A DNA stretch of 18,907 nucleotides from Sulfurovum sp. GTDB lineage: Bacteria; Campylobacterota; Campylobacteria; Campylobacterales; Sulfurovaceae. Every line of letters starts with the position of its first letter. The first letter of the stretch is position 1. Made by a program: the position numbers and the translations under genes. Shown in pieces: positions 1 to 7,106 of the stretch. The stretch is taken from NCBI GenBank assembly GCA_020719895.1, contig DYPM01000023.1, positions 1 through 18,907 on the forward strand. Reading direction: 5' to 3'. The notes beneath the pieces were generated by a model, which saw nothing but the letters and a program-made list of their open reading frames with translations, made no database searches and was not told the origin of the DNA.

Positions 1-3
1 AAA

Positions 4-1299
4 CTACGCATCAAGCCCTAAAAGTTTGGTAAATAATTTATCTTCAATCATTTCCATTTTGATAGCAGGAAGAAGATTGTTCTCTTCGTAGTATTTAATC
101 ACTTGTTGTGGATCTTGACCTGACATATAGGCTTCATAATAGAGAGTTTGTGCGACTTCATCATCAGAGACGCTGATTTGCTCTTTTTTGGCAAGAACAT
201 CAATGATAAAAGTTGCTTTGACACTATCTGTCGCTTCGGGTCTAATCTCTTCGCGGAGTGCTTCGATTTTGGTGTCGTCTGATTTGTAGCTCTCGATCTC
301 TTCTTTGCTCATGGTTTTGGCTTTTTGATTGACTTTGGCATCAATCTCTTGCTCTACAATATTGTTTGGCAAAGCAAAATCAAACTTTACAACCAATGCT
401 TCAAGAAGTTTAGGTTTGAGTTCTTCTTGGTAGAGTTTACTCAAAGATTCACGTACAAGTTGATCTCTAATACGCTCTTTGAGGCTCTCTACTGTGATAT
501 GCTCTTCTTGTGATTTCATAATTTTTTTTGCCAACTCATCGTTAAGTTCTGGGATGACTTCGGTATGAATTTCGTGAAGTTTGATTTTAAATTGTGTCTC
601 TTTGCTAGCAAGATTTGGAGCTTGATACTCTGCTGGAAAAGTTATATTGATTGTTCTTTCTTCTTCATAAACCATTCCGATAAGTTGCTCTTCAAAACCA
701 GGAATGAACTGTCCTGAGCCAATTTTGAGACTGAACTTTTCTGCTTTGCCTCCAGCGAAAGCTTCTCCATCAAGAAACCCTTCAAAATCAATGATTGCCA
801 TATCTCCTTCTTCAATCGCTTTTGGAGTCTCTATTGGTTGATGTGTAGCGTGTTGTTTGACGCTCTCTTCGACTCTTTTGGCAACATCTTCTTCGTTTAC
901 AATAGGTTTTTCAAACGTAGGAATGATCTCGCGATATCCTTCTGCTTCAAAGTGTGGTTTTGTGGACACTTCTACTTCAATCTCAATGCCTGCATCGGTT
1001 TTTTCAAACTTCTTGAAATGCGGTTCGCCGACAATATCTTCTGCATTGAGTGTTGCTTGTTTGATTCCGTTATCTACAAAGTCACGAACCACTTGAGTTT
1101 CTGCATCATTTTCAAGTTTATCTTGGTGGAGTTTTTTGACGATTGCTACTGGTACTTTGCCTGGTCTAAAGCCATCTACTTTGACATATCTTGTTGCATC
1201 TTTGGCAAGTTTATCGATCGTTTGGTCGATTGTGCTTTGTGCGATTACGCCCGAAAGCAGTGTATTGGCTACATCGACCTTGTTTACTGTAATATCCAT
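4..1299 (-). CDS. tig: Trigger factor, ribosome-associated chaperone and peptidyl-prolyl isomerase
   Basis: Trigger factor binds the ribosome at the exit tunnel and shields nascent chains in the cytoplasm. The 431-residue product has the full three-domain layout. The N-terminal ribosome-binding domain carries the signature GFRPGKVP at residues 43-50. An FKBP-like isomerase domain follows at about residues 163-250, with GDMAIIDFEGFLDGEAF and the IGSGQFIPGFEEQL segment. The rest is the long helical, charged C-terminal chaperone domain. Length is normal for the family. The ATG is supported by AAGGA about 5 nt upstream. The stop lies 3 bases inside the window, so the gene is complete. In Campylobacterota, clpP and def often follow tig, which would place them beyond the left edge (inference). 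Identification is very secure. Confidence 0.97.
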   Translation of the reverse strand: MDITVNKVDVANTLLSGVIAQSTIDQTIDKLAKDATRYVKVDGFRPGKVPVAIVKKLHQDKLENDAETQVVRDFVDNGIKQATLNAEDIVGEPHFKKFEKTDAGIEIEVEVSTKPHFEAEGYREIIPTFEKPIVNEEDVAKRVEESVKQHATHQPIETPKAIEEGDMAIIDFEGFLDGEAFAGGKAEKFSLKIGSGQFIPGFEEQLIGMVYEEERTINITFPAEYQAPNLASKETQFKIKLHEIHTEVIPELNDELAKKIMKSQEEHITVESLKERIRDQLVRESLSKLYQEELKPKLLEALVVKFDFALPNNIVEQEIDAKVNQKAKTMSKEEIESYKSDDTKIEALREEIRPEATDSVKATFIIDVLAKKEQISVSDDEVAQTLYYEAYMSGQDPQQVIKYYEENNLLPAIKMEMIEDKLFTKLLGLDA

Positions 1300-1342
1300 T
1301 ACATTCCTTTGAGATTTTCTGAATTTTGGAAAGAATTTTATG

Positions 1343-1348
1343 ATTTTA
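1343..1348 (-). promoter_or_regulatory. Candidate -10 box for tig
   Basis: On the minus strand, TAAAAT in the context TTTTTCGATAAAATC lies about 45 nt before the tig start. The upstream T-rich tract fits promoters of this phylum, which lack a conserved -35. Other AT-rich hexamers nearby could serve equally well. Confidence 0.3.
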
Positions 1349-1509
1349 TCGAAAAAGATTTAAACCGCGTTAAGCTTTGTTGTGCCTTAAAGTTATCTCT
1401 CTTGCAGAGATCAAAAACAGAGCAACGATAGTCATAAAATCGGTTTGGTTACAACTAAGAGTTATTTTGTCTTATTTTATCTTCAATTTTATGTTTTTTT
1501 AAGTCTCGC

Positions 1510-1517
1510 TATAGAAT
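1510..1517 (+). promoter_or_regulatory. Candidate -10 region for the small Cys-rich gene
   Basis: TATAGAAT lies 32 nt before the ATG at 1550 and directly downstream of a T-rich tract (about 1494-1500), the usual layout of vegetative promoters in Campylobacterota. No -35 is needed or evident. It would give a leader of about 25 nt containing the AAGGA Shine-Dalgarno at 1538-1542. Confidence 0.45.
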
Positions 1518-1549
1518 ACTCCAAAAAATTACAACAAAAGGATAAAACA

Positions 1550-1798
1550 ATGCATACAATTATTGTAGAAAATGAGTGCGGATGCTTCAAAAGAAGTGAG
1601 TTTGAAAATCACAAAAGCTTTTCTTTAAAGGATGATGCACTTCTTCAGGCACGACTTATGGAGAGTCATATGAATCAAAAATTTTGTCAAAAACACTTTT
1701 TTACAGCAGTAGAAGAGGGTGATCATTTCAAAATTATGGTTGAGATGAGACCAAAAGCCCAAAGTAGCGGTTGTTGTGGCGGCGGTCACTGTAGCTAA
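1550..1798 (+). CDS. Small Cys-rich protein with C-terminal CCGGGHC motif, function unknown
   Basis: This 82-residue soluble protein is not one I can name. I chose the ATG at 1550, not the in-frame GTG-type start at 1445, because AAGGA stands 7 nt before it and the upstream translation is hydrophobic, low-complexity read-through of the promoter region. Cysteines are at 10, 12, 46, 75, 76 and 81. The N-terminal ECGC and the C-terminal SGCCGGGHCS look like metal or Fe-S ligands. The central part (about 25-65) reads like a small mixed alpha/beta fold. It has no signal peptide or membrane segment. It is transcribed alone, divergent from tig and tail-to-tail with addA. The CCGGGHC tail resembles metal-binding tails of several unrelated small bacterial proteins, so function should not be transferred from it. 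Confidence 0.8.
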   Translation: MHTIIVENECGCFKRSEFENHKSFSLKDDALLQARLMESHMNQKFCQKHFFTAVEEGDHFKIMVEMRPKAQSSGCCGGGHCS

Positions 1799-1799
1799 A

Positions 1800-1855
1800 A
1801 ATCAGAATCTCTGATTCACTTCCCTTACGCAACTTTTTTATAAAAGTACGTAAGG
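1800..1855. terminator. Two inverted repeats between convergent genes, possible weak terminators
   Basis: Just after the small Cys gene, AATCAGA (1800-1806) pairs with TCTGATT (1810-1816) over a 3-nt loop. A second hairpin pairs CCTTACG (1823-1829) with CGTAAGG (1849-1855), and its inner ACTTTT/AAAAGT adds to the stem. Neither is followed by a clear T-run on either strand, so intrinsic termination is uncertain. Their position between the 3' ends of two convergent genes is the main argument. Confidence 0.4.
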
Positions 1856-1901
1856 TCAGTTATTGAAATGCCTCAAACAATTCCTATCCAAAAATCTCCA
1901 C

Positions 1902-4631
1902 TTATAAAATCTCTCTCATCAAAATCTCCTCTTTGGCAAGATAAACAATAACTCCGCGTGTTGGTTTGCCTGTAATTTCTGCAACGGCTTCTTTGTAATA
2001 GTGTATTTGAGTTTGGTGTTTGGTCTCATATTTGGATGAGGATTTGTAATCCACAACAACACAATAGTCATCATATTCGAGTAGTAGATCTATTTGGCGA
2101 AGGGTATTTTGATATCCGATGGAGAGTTCAAAATAACATTTGGCGTTATCAAGAAGAGAGATAAATGGCGAATGGGAAAGTAGCATCTCAATGCGACGTT
2201 TGATTTGGATTCTATGAATCTCATCGAGTCTCTCTGCAAATCTATTTTGTAGTGCCACCATCGCATCTTCGAGTGCCTCAAGTGTAAAATCTCCCATCAT
2301 TTCTATCGTATAGTGAAGTGCTGTACCAAAAAGAATCGCTTCATAATCCCACTCTTCATCACGTTCTCTGCTTTCTACGTCTTGTGTGCCGTATGAAGAG
2401 AGTGCGATTTGTGGTTTATTGCAGAGTGTTGTTTGTGGCTCTTTTTGGTTTTTAATTTTTAATGTACCGCGTTTTGTCGCAGAGATATTGTAGGTATCAA
2501 AAATAGAATCTTTGGTGTGACGTATCACCACCATCGCCTCTTGCGCTCTTGTTGATGCCACATAAAGAAGGTTTTGTTTGTCTTTTTGGGTTAATTTTTT
2601 ACGTTCTTCTGTGGCGTTTTTGTAACGCGAATCAAAAAACTCTCGGTTGGCAGTACGATAGTAGATGTGATCTATAAAAAGCTGATCGTTATACTCAAAA
2701 AGCATTGCAGTACGATCAGGAGGATTTTTGGAGAGACGATCAAGCACGATGACATATCCAAACTCCAATCCTTTGGAGCCGTGAATCGTCATAATTTTTG
2801 CACCGTCTATAGAGTGTTCTGCAAGTGGGATTGAAGCATACGAAAACTCTTCCAAAAAGATCGCGATATCTTTAAATTCACCTGCAAACTCCAAAAGTTT
2901 AAGCAAATTTTTGTCATTTTCAAAGTGACCAAACTCTCGCAAAATATGATCTATCGCCTCCAATGGAGAGATCCACGACACAAACCACGCAGTATCAAAA
3001 CTCTCTAAAGTGCGATTTGTGTATTGTAAAAGCGGTATCGCATCTATAAGTTGTCTATCGTAAAGATATTTGAGCATTGAGACAATTGCGACAATATGAG
3101 GAAGGTGTACAAGAGAGCTTGAGGTTTTGAGGAGACTTTGGATTTTTGCTTGTGTACACGCTTCGTGGAGCTGTTCTCCTTCGCTGTTGGTATTTACCAA
3201 AAAAGCAATTTGGTTTTGATCTACGCCACTTTCTATCCACGTTTTGGCTTGAGTGATTGCTGTTTCTATCAAATCATCTGACTCGACGACGGCTACATAT
3301 CCTTCATTTGTTTTGGATTTTGGGCTTTGTTGATCAAGACCAAACCAGAGGTTTACTTGATCTACAATCAGGCTCGCGCTACGATAGTTTGTCTGCATCG
3401 ACTCAGTCGTAATTGCATATTTTTTGGCAACATAATCAAACAACTCCTCTACGCCACCGCGAAAACGGTAGAGTGATTGTTTGGTATCGCCTACATAGAA
3501 GAAACTTCGCATTGCATTTTGACCTTTGCCTGCAAAAATCTCTTCAATTAGTGGTTTGAGCAGAAGATACTGTAGTGTAGAGGTGTCTTGAAACTCATCA
3601 AGCAAAATATGATGAAACTTCGCATCGACTTTGAAATATAAAAACTCTTTCGAGAAGCTCTCGCCAAGCAAGCGATAGGTAAAAAAACTCAAATCATCAA
3701 ATCCCATAATGCCTGATGTTTTTACTGATCTAATCACTGCATTTTTGTAGTAGGCGTAGAGTTCAAAAAGTGCAGAGAGTTTGGCTTCTTCTTTGGCATC
3801 AATCCAGTTTTTGAGTAGGAGTTTTAGCTTCTGATAGAGACTCTCTATATTTGGAGATTTGGCGATGTATTTGGCGTAGTTGCGGTGTTCGTGTAACGTC
3901 TCTTTTTCAAATACTGATTTTGCCAATAGGTCTTTTGGTGAGGCGGGAAGAAAATTTTTGATAGCACTCGGAGATGCTCCCGATGAGAGAGTGGCTTGAT
4001 GAAGCATATCAAGTGTGTTTTGTATCTCTTTTTCTATCGGTTCAATATCGCTGAAGGTGTATTGAGTTGTTGGTAAAAGTGGATCTATCGTATAAAAGAG
4101 ATGAAAGAGATCAAAAAGTTTTCCAAAGCGTTTATCTTCGATATCAATAGCAAACTGCACAAGCGAAGTGAGCAATCCATGGTGTATCACCTCTTCTAAA
4201 AATTGTTCTGCTAACTGTTTTTTTTCAATATTTTTGATGCGAAAATCAGGCTGTAGTCCTATCTCAAGCGAAGCCGAACGCAAAATCGAAACAAAAAAAC
4301 TGTCCAAAGTGACAATATGCGTACTTGAAGCAAGAAACAAACGCAACACGTCGGGTTGTTTGGCGAGTAGTTCCTCTTTGCTGATATTGGTTTGGGCTAT
4401 GATACTTTCTAAGAGATCTTTTTCGTTGTGAAGATGAAGCAGAGAAGCCACTACGCGATGACGCATCTCTGCGGCGGCTTTGTTGGTAAAAGTCGCTGCC
4501 AAAATCGAACCAGCTGAATGACCCAAAAAAAGCAATGAAAGATAGCGTGCTGTTAATGCAAAAGTTTTTCCACTTCCAGCACTTGCAGCGTATGCTAAAA
4601 AAGGATGAAATTGAGGTTTGTTTTTGGACAT
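1902..4631 (-). CDS. addA: AddA-type (RecB-like) helicase-nuclease
   Basis: Large subunit of the AddAB double-strand-break processing enzyme: it unwinds and resects DNA ends before RecA loading. Superfamily 1 helicase motifs are complete and in order: Walker A ASAGSGKT (16-23), Ia ATFTNKAAAEM (46-56), Walker B LLDEFQDTS (343-351), III GDTKQSLYRFRGG (381-393), V TIHGSKGLEFG (615-625), VI LLYVASTRAQEAM (688-700). The C-terminal RecB-family nuclease motif is intact, with D848, D861 and K863 in LLLEYDD...VVDYK. At 909 residues it is near the Helicobacter AddA length and well short of the roughly 1200 residues of Bacillus AddA. It lies 6 nt after alr with no good Shine-Dalgarno, so it is probably translated by coupling to alr. 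AddB, its usual partner, is not in this window. Confidence 0.93.
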   Translation of the reverse strand: MSKNKPQFHPFLAYAASAGSGKTFALTARYLSLLFLGHSAGSILAATFTNKAAAEMRHRVVASLLHLHNEKDLLESIIAQTNISKEELLAKQPDVLRLFLASSTHIVTLDSFFVSILRSASLEIGLQPDFRIKNIEKKQLAEQFLEEVIHHGLLTSLVQFAIDIEDKRFGKLFDLFHLFYTIDPLLPTTQYTFSDIEPIEKEIQNTLDMLHQATLSSGASPSAIKNFLPASPKDLLAKSVFEKETLHEHRNYAKYIAKSPNIESLYQKLKLLLKNWIDAKEEAKLSALFELYAYYKNAVIRSVKTSGIMGFDDLSFFTYRLLGESFSKEFLYFKVDAKFHHILLDEFQDTSTLQYLLLKPLIEEIFAGKGQNAMRSFFYVGDTKQSLYRFRGGVEELFDYVAKKYAITTESMQTNYRSASLIVDQVNLWFGLDQQSPKSKTNEGYVAVVESDDLIETAITQAKTWIESGVDQNQIAFLVNTNSEGEQLHEACTQAKIQSLLKTSSSLVHLPHIVAIVSMLKYLYDRQLIDAIPLLQYTNRTLESFDTAWFVSWISPLEAIDHILREFGHFENDKNLLKLLEFAGEFKDIAIFLEEFSYASIPLAEHSIDGAKIMTIHGSKGLEFGYVIVLDRLSKNPPDRTAMLFEYNDQLFIDHIYYRTANREFFDSRYKNATEERKKLTQKDKQNLLYVASTRAQEAMVVIRHTKDSIFDTYNISATKRGTLKIKNQKEPQTTLCNKPQIALSSYGTQDVESRERDEEWDYEAILFGTALHYTIEMMGDFTLEALEDAMVALQNRFAERLDEIHRIQIKRRIEMLLSHSPFISLLDNAKCYFELSIGYQNTLRQIDLLLEYDDYCVVVDYKSSSKYETKHQTQIHYYKEAVAEITGKPTRGVIVYLAKEEILMREIL

Positions 4632-4637
4632 TGCATC

Positions 4638-5642
4638 TTAATCAATAATAATTTTAGGAATATCAGAAGAGAGTGACGTGACGACTTCGTACGAAATCGT
4701 ACCAAAATGTTTTGCCGCTCTTTGGGCGTTTGCCATTACGCAAACAGAGGGAGATTCTCCCTCAAACACCATCAAATCCATCGAAACTCGTCCCAATGTC
4801 ATCACTCCATCATCAGTACAGTAAGCATCTTTGTCGCTTGCACGAATCCAGCCATCGCCATAACCGATATTATAAGTAGAGACTATCATATCGCGTGGTG
4901 CAACAAAGCCTCCACCATATCCGACTCGCTCTCCTTTGCGAAGCGGTTTTGTCGCTACTTTTTTTGCATGAATTGCAAGAACGGGACGAAGATCTGTTTT
5001 GTCAAAAGCACAATCAAGCTCATCATATCCATACGCCGCGATACCAACTCTCACAAGATCTTCATCAAACTGCTTTGAGCGTAAAATCGCCGCAGAGTTG
5101 TGAGAGTGAAAACGCACTTTGAGTCCTCTCTCTTTGACGACTCTTTTGACCTCTTCAAATCTCTTTTTTTGCCAAAAAAAATCACTGCTTAGTTCATCAG
5201 CTGAGCGAAAATGTGTCATTACTCCGATAAGCTCTAATCCTTGAAGTTTGATTGAATCAAGTGCTTCTTCAAGCTCCTCTATCGCAATGCCATTGCGGTG
5301 CATTCCTGTGTCCACTTTGAGTTCTACTTGTGTGCCTTTTGTCATTTGTGTAATTTGTGCGAGTGAGTTGATAGCAAACGAAAGTCTTGGATCAGCACGA
5401 CTCTCTCCTGCTAGCACCAGTACATTTTCAAAGTGAAACTTAATCGCTTCTGCTTCTTCAAGGTCTCTTGTAACTGCGTGTTTGATACCAAATTCACTTG
5501 CTAATGAAGCGATAATGTCGATACTGTGACCGTAAGCGTTGTCTTTGAGTACAATCGCTATTTTGTCGATTGAGCCAGTTTTTAACGCGATTTTGTTAAG
5601 ATTGTGGTAAAAATGTGTTCGGTTAATTGTGATATATGCCAT
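4638..5642 (-). CDS. alr: Alanine racemase (PLP-dependent)
   Basis: Interconverts L- and D-alanine, supplying D-alanine for peptidoglycan, in the cytoplasm. The PLP lysine is K33 in VLKDNAYGHS. R116 lies in DTGMHRNG and R198 in VRVGIAAYG. The second catalytic base is probably Y242 in RVGYGGG. The C-terminal GYGDGW (261-266) and GRVSMD (284-289) motifs close the active site. At 334 residues it is short for the family but usual for this phylum. Translation starts at the expected place (MAYITINRTHFYHNL). No Shine-Dalgarno precedes the ATG, because the -10 box is only 7 nt away. It is the first gene of an alr-addA unit, an odd pairing of a wall enzyme with a repair enzyme. Confidence 0.95.
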   Translation of the reverse strand: MAYITINRTHFYHNLNKIALKTGSIDKIAIVLKDNAYGHSIDIIASLASEFGIKHAVTRDLEEAEAIKFHFENVLVLAGESRADPRLSFAINSLAQITQMTKGTQVELKVDTGMHRNGIAIEELEEALDSIKLQGLELIGVMTHFRSADELSSDFFWQKKRFEEVKRVVKERGLKVRFHSHNSAAILRSKQFDEDLVRVGIAAYGYDELDCAFDKTDLRPVLAIHAKKVATKPLRKGERVGYGGGFVAPRDMIVSTYNIGYGDGWIRASDKDAYCTDDGVMTLGRVSMDLMVFEGESPSVCVMANAQRAAKHFGTISYEVVTSLSSDIPKIIID

Positions 5643-5649
5643 AAATAGG

Positions 5650-5655
5650 ATTATA
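5650..5655 (-). promoter_or_regulatory. Extended -10 promoter for alr, abutting the start codon
   Basis: On the minus strand the sequence reads TTTGATATAATCCTATTT and then the alr ATG. This is a perfect TATAAT with the TGn extension. Its proximal edge is 7 nt before the ATG (5642), so a start point 6-7 nt downstream falls at 5643-5644, at or next to the A of the ATG. This predicts a leaderless or 1-2 nt leader message. Confidence 0.6.
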
Positions 5656-5704
5656 TCAAACCGCCAACAAAGAAATGTTTAGGAACTAAACATCTACAGG
5701 ACAT

Positions 5705-5806
5705 CTCTAAAAAAACCGTCATGCCAAACTTAATTTGGCATCTTTTATATCCTTAAGCAAGAGATTGTGCGGGTCAAGCCCGCAATGACAAAAGGGGTTT
5801 TTAGAG
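5705..5806. repeat. Palindromic dispersed-repeat element upstream of aguA
   Basis: The 102-bp segment is nested inverted repeats. Outer arms CTCTAAAAA (5705-5713) and TTTTTAGAG (5798-5806) match perfectly. Inside them GTCAT (5718-5722) faces ATGAC (5785-5789). Two hairpins lie within: ATGCCAAA (5721-5728) with TTTGGCAT (5734-5741), and TGCGGG with CCCGCA around a TCAAG loop (about 5768-5784). The pattern GTCAT-hairpin-GCGGGTCAAGCCCGC-ATGAC resembles palindromic repeats found dispersed in many bacterial genomes; I recall that type but cannot check its copy number here. It fills nearly all of the divergent alr-aguA spacer. Confidence 0.75.
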
Positions 5807-5847
5807 GTTTTCTGCATTAACATCACTCAAAAAAGGAAACTCAATCA

Positions 5848-6861
5848 ATGAAACGTTTAATTGCCGAATGGGAGAAACAGAGTTGCGTACTGCTCGCATT
5901 TCCTCATATACAAACCGACTGGTATGATCACCTCAATCCTCAAAGCCTTGAGTTGTCTTTGACTCCTTTTGTGCGTATAGCACAAGCGATTGCGTATCAT
6001 CAGCCTGTCTATATCGTGTGTGATGACAAAGCTCGTATTTCGCAGATGTTTTGTAGTACTTTTAATATGATTTTTATAGAGATAGAGACCAATGATACGT
6101 GGATACGGGATTATGCTTGTCTCTCTATCGAAGAGAATGGTGTGCGTAAGTTGCTTGATTTTGGTTTTGATGGTTGGGGTGGAAAGTTTGAAGCGTCGCT
6201 TGATAATAGCGTTTCTATAAAGCTACACCAAAAAGGATATTTTGGGACAACACCGATGGAGAGTATCGATATGATACTTGAAGGTGGTTCGATAGAGAGC
6301 GATGGAGAAGGGACGATTCTCACCACTTCAGAGTGTCTTTGCAATCCAAATCGAAACGGAGGACTTACCAAAGATGAAGTCGAAGAGAGACTTCGCGATA
6401 GTTTGGGAGCAGAACGTCTGTTGTGGCTTGATCACGGTTATCTTGCAGGCGATGATACCGATTCGCATATCGATACATTGGCACGACTTGTAGGTTGTGA
6501 CACTATCGCTTATGTCAAATGCGACAACCGCGAAGATGAACACTATGAAGCACTTTTGGCGATGGAAGCCCAACTAAAAACATTTCATACCAAAGAGGAA
6601 AAACCATATACTCTCGTGCCACTTCCGATGTGTAAAGCACTCTATAGTGACGAAGGAAAACGATTACCTGCGACTTATGCGAACTTTTTGATTGCCAATG
6701 GTGTGTTGGTCTATCCTGTTTACGGTACACCACAAGACAAAGAGGCACACGAAGTGTTTGTGTCGCTTTTTCCCAAGCGAGAGATTATTCCTGTGAATTG
6801 TTTGAGGCTTATCGAGCAAGGCGGAAGCCTCCATTGTTCAACGATGCAAGTGAGTTACTGA
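5848..6861 (+). CDS. aguA: Agmatine deiminase
   Basis: Hydrolyses agmatine to N-carbamoylputrescine and ammonia, the first step of the arginine-decarboxylase route to putrescine. The protein is a porphyromonas-type peptidyl-arginine deiminase fold (guanidino-modifying superfamily) of 337 residues. The nucleophile is C330 in GGSLHC near the C-terminus. H207 in DDTDSHIDT is the catalytic histidine. The NDTWIRDYA motif (82-90), FDGWGGKF (107-114) and LEGGSIESDG (144-153) supply the acidic residues and substrate pocket. A Shine-Dalgarno AAGGA stands about 10 nt before the ATG. A peptidyl-arginine deiminase role is unlikely because there is no signal peptide and aguB follows. The two are separated by 245 bp of repeat DNA, so co-transcription is not certain. 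Confidence 0.95.
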   Translation: MKRLIAEWEKQSCVLLAFPHIQTDWYDHLNPQSLELSLTPFVRIAQAIAYHQPVYIVCDDKARISQMFCSTFNMIFIEIETNDTWIRDYACLSIEENGVRKLLDFGFDGWGGKFEASLDNSVSIKLHQKGYFGTTPMESIDMILEGGSIESDGEGTILTTSECLCNPNRNGGLTKDEVEERLRDSLGAERLLWLDHGYLAGDDTDSHIDTLARLVGCDTIAYVKCDNREDEHYEALLAMEAQLKTFHTKEEKPYTLVPLPMCKALYSDEGKRLPATYANFLIANGVLVYPVYGTPQDKEAHEVFVSLFPKREIIPVNCLRLIEQGGSLHCSTMQVSY

Positions 6862-6904
6862 CTTACCTTTACAACTCTCGAGAAGCAACGTTTTTCGTGA
6901 TTCA

Positions 6905-6950
6905 AAAGTATCCCCGTCCTTTGGACACCCCTCAAGAGGGGAATTTGAAA
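6905..6950. repeat. Hairpin-rich repeat between aguA and aguB
   Basis: GTCC-TTT-GGAC (about 6916-6926) is followed by CCCCT-CAAG-AGGGG (6928-6941). The pair, read on the minus strand as a CCCCTCTTGAGGGG hairpin followed by GTCCAAAGGAC, resembles a short palindromic repeat I recognise as common across unrelated bacterial genomes. Copy number in this genome is unknown. It could also act as a stem-loop downstream of aguA, but no T-run follows. Confidence 0.5.
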
Positions 6951-7011
6951 ATTGAGACCTCCGATTAAATATAAATTTGATAAGAGCGACCAGTCGCGAG
7001 AGCCGTCCGCT

Positions 7012-7089
7012 GAAGACAACTTAGCGTTAGCGTAGCCTAATGAACAAAGTCCATTAGGCGTTATTTTGAGTTCTGCAAGAACTCTATTA
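7012..7089 (+). repeat. 78-bp direct repeat, copy A (loop orientation 1)
   Basis: Identical to 13499-13576 except in a 9-nt loop. It contains the hairpin GCCTAATG (7035-7042) / CATTAGGC (7052-7059) with loop AACAAAGTC, then a second hairpin GAGTTC (7068-7073) / GAACTC (7079-7084) with loop TGCAA. It ends 17 nt before the aguB ATG and would therefore be in the aguB leader or promoter. A further short hairpin, GCGAC-CA-GTCGC (6986-6997), precedes it. The left terminal inverted repeat present in copy B is missing here. Confidence 0.9.
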
Positions 7090-7106
7090 ACGATTAGGAG
7101 ATATTT

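Noticed and set aside
1395..1411. Hairpin ATCTCT-CTTGC-AGAGAT in the tig leader as a further copy of the TTCTTGCAGAA repeat
   Set aside because: Only the loop-side CTTGCAGA is shared, and the flanks do not match, so the similarity may be chance.
838..1431. Open frame of 197 codons on the plus strand opposite tig
   Set aside because: It is antisense to a firmly identified gene, is rich in Cys, Phe and Tyr as expected from the complement of Lys/Glu-rich coding sequence, and resembles no family. The same reasoning removes the other long antisense frames inside addA, gltX and gltB.
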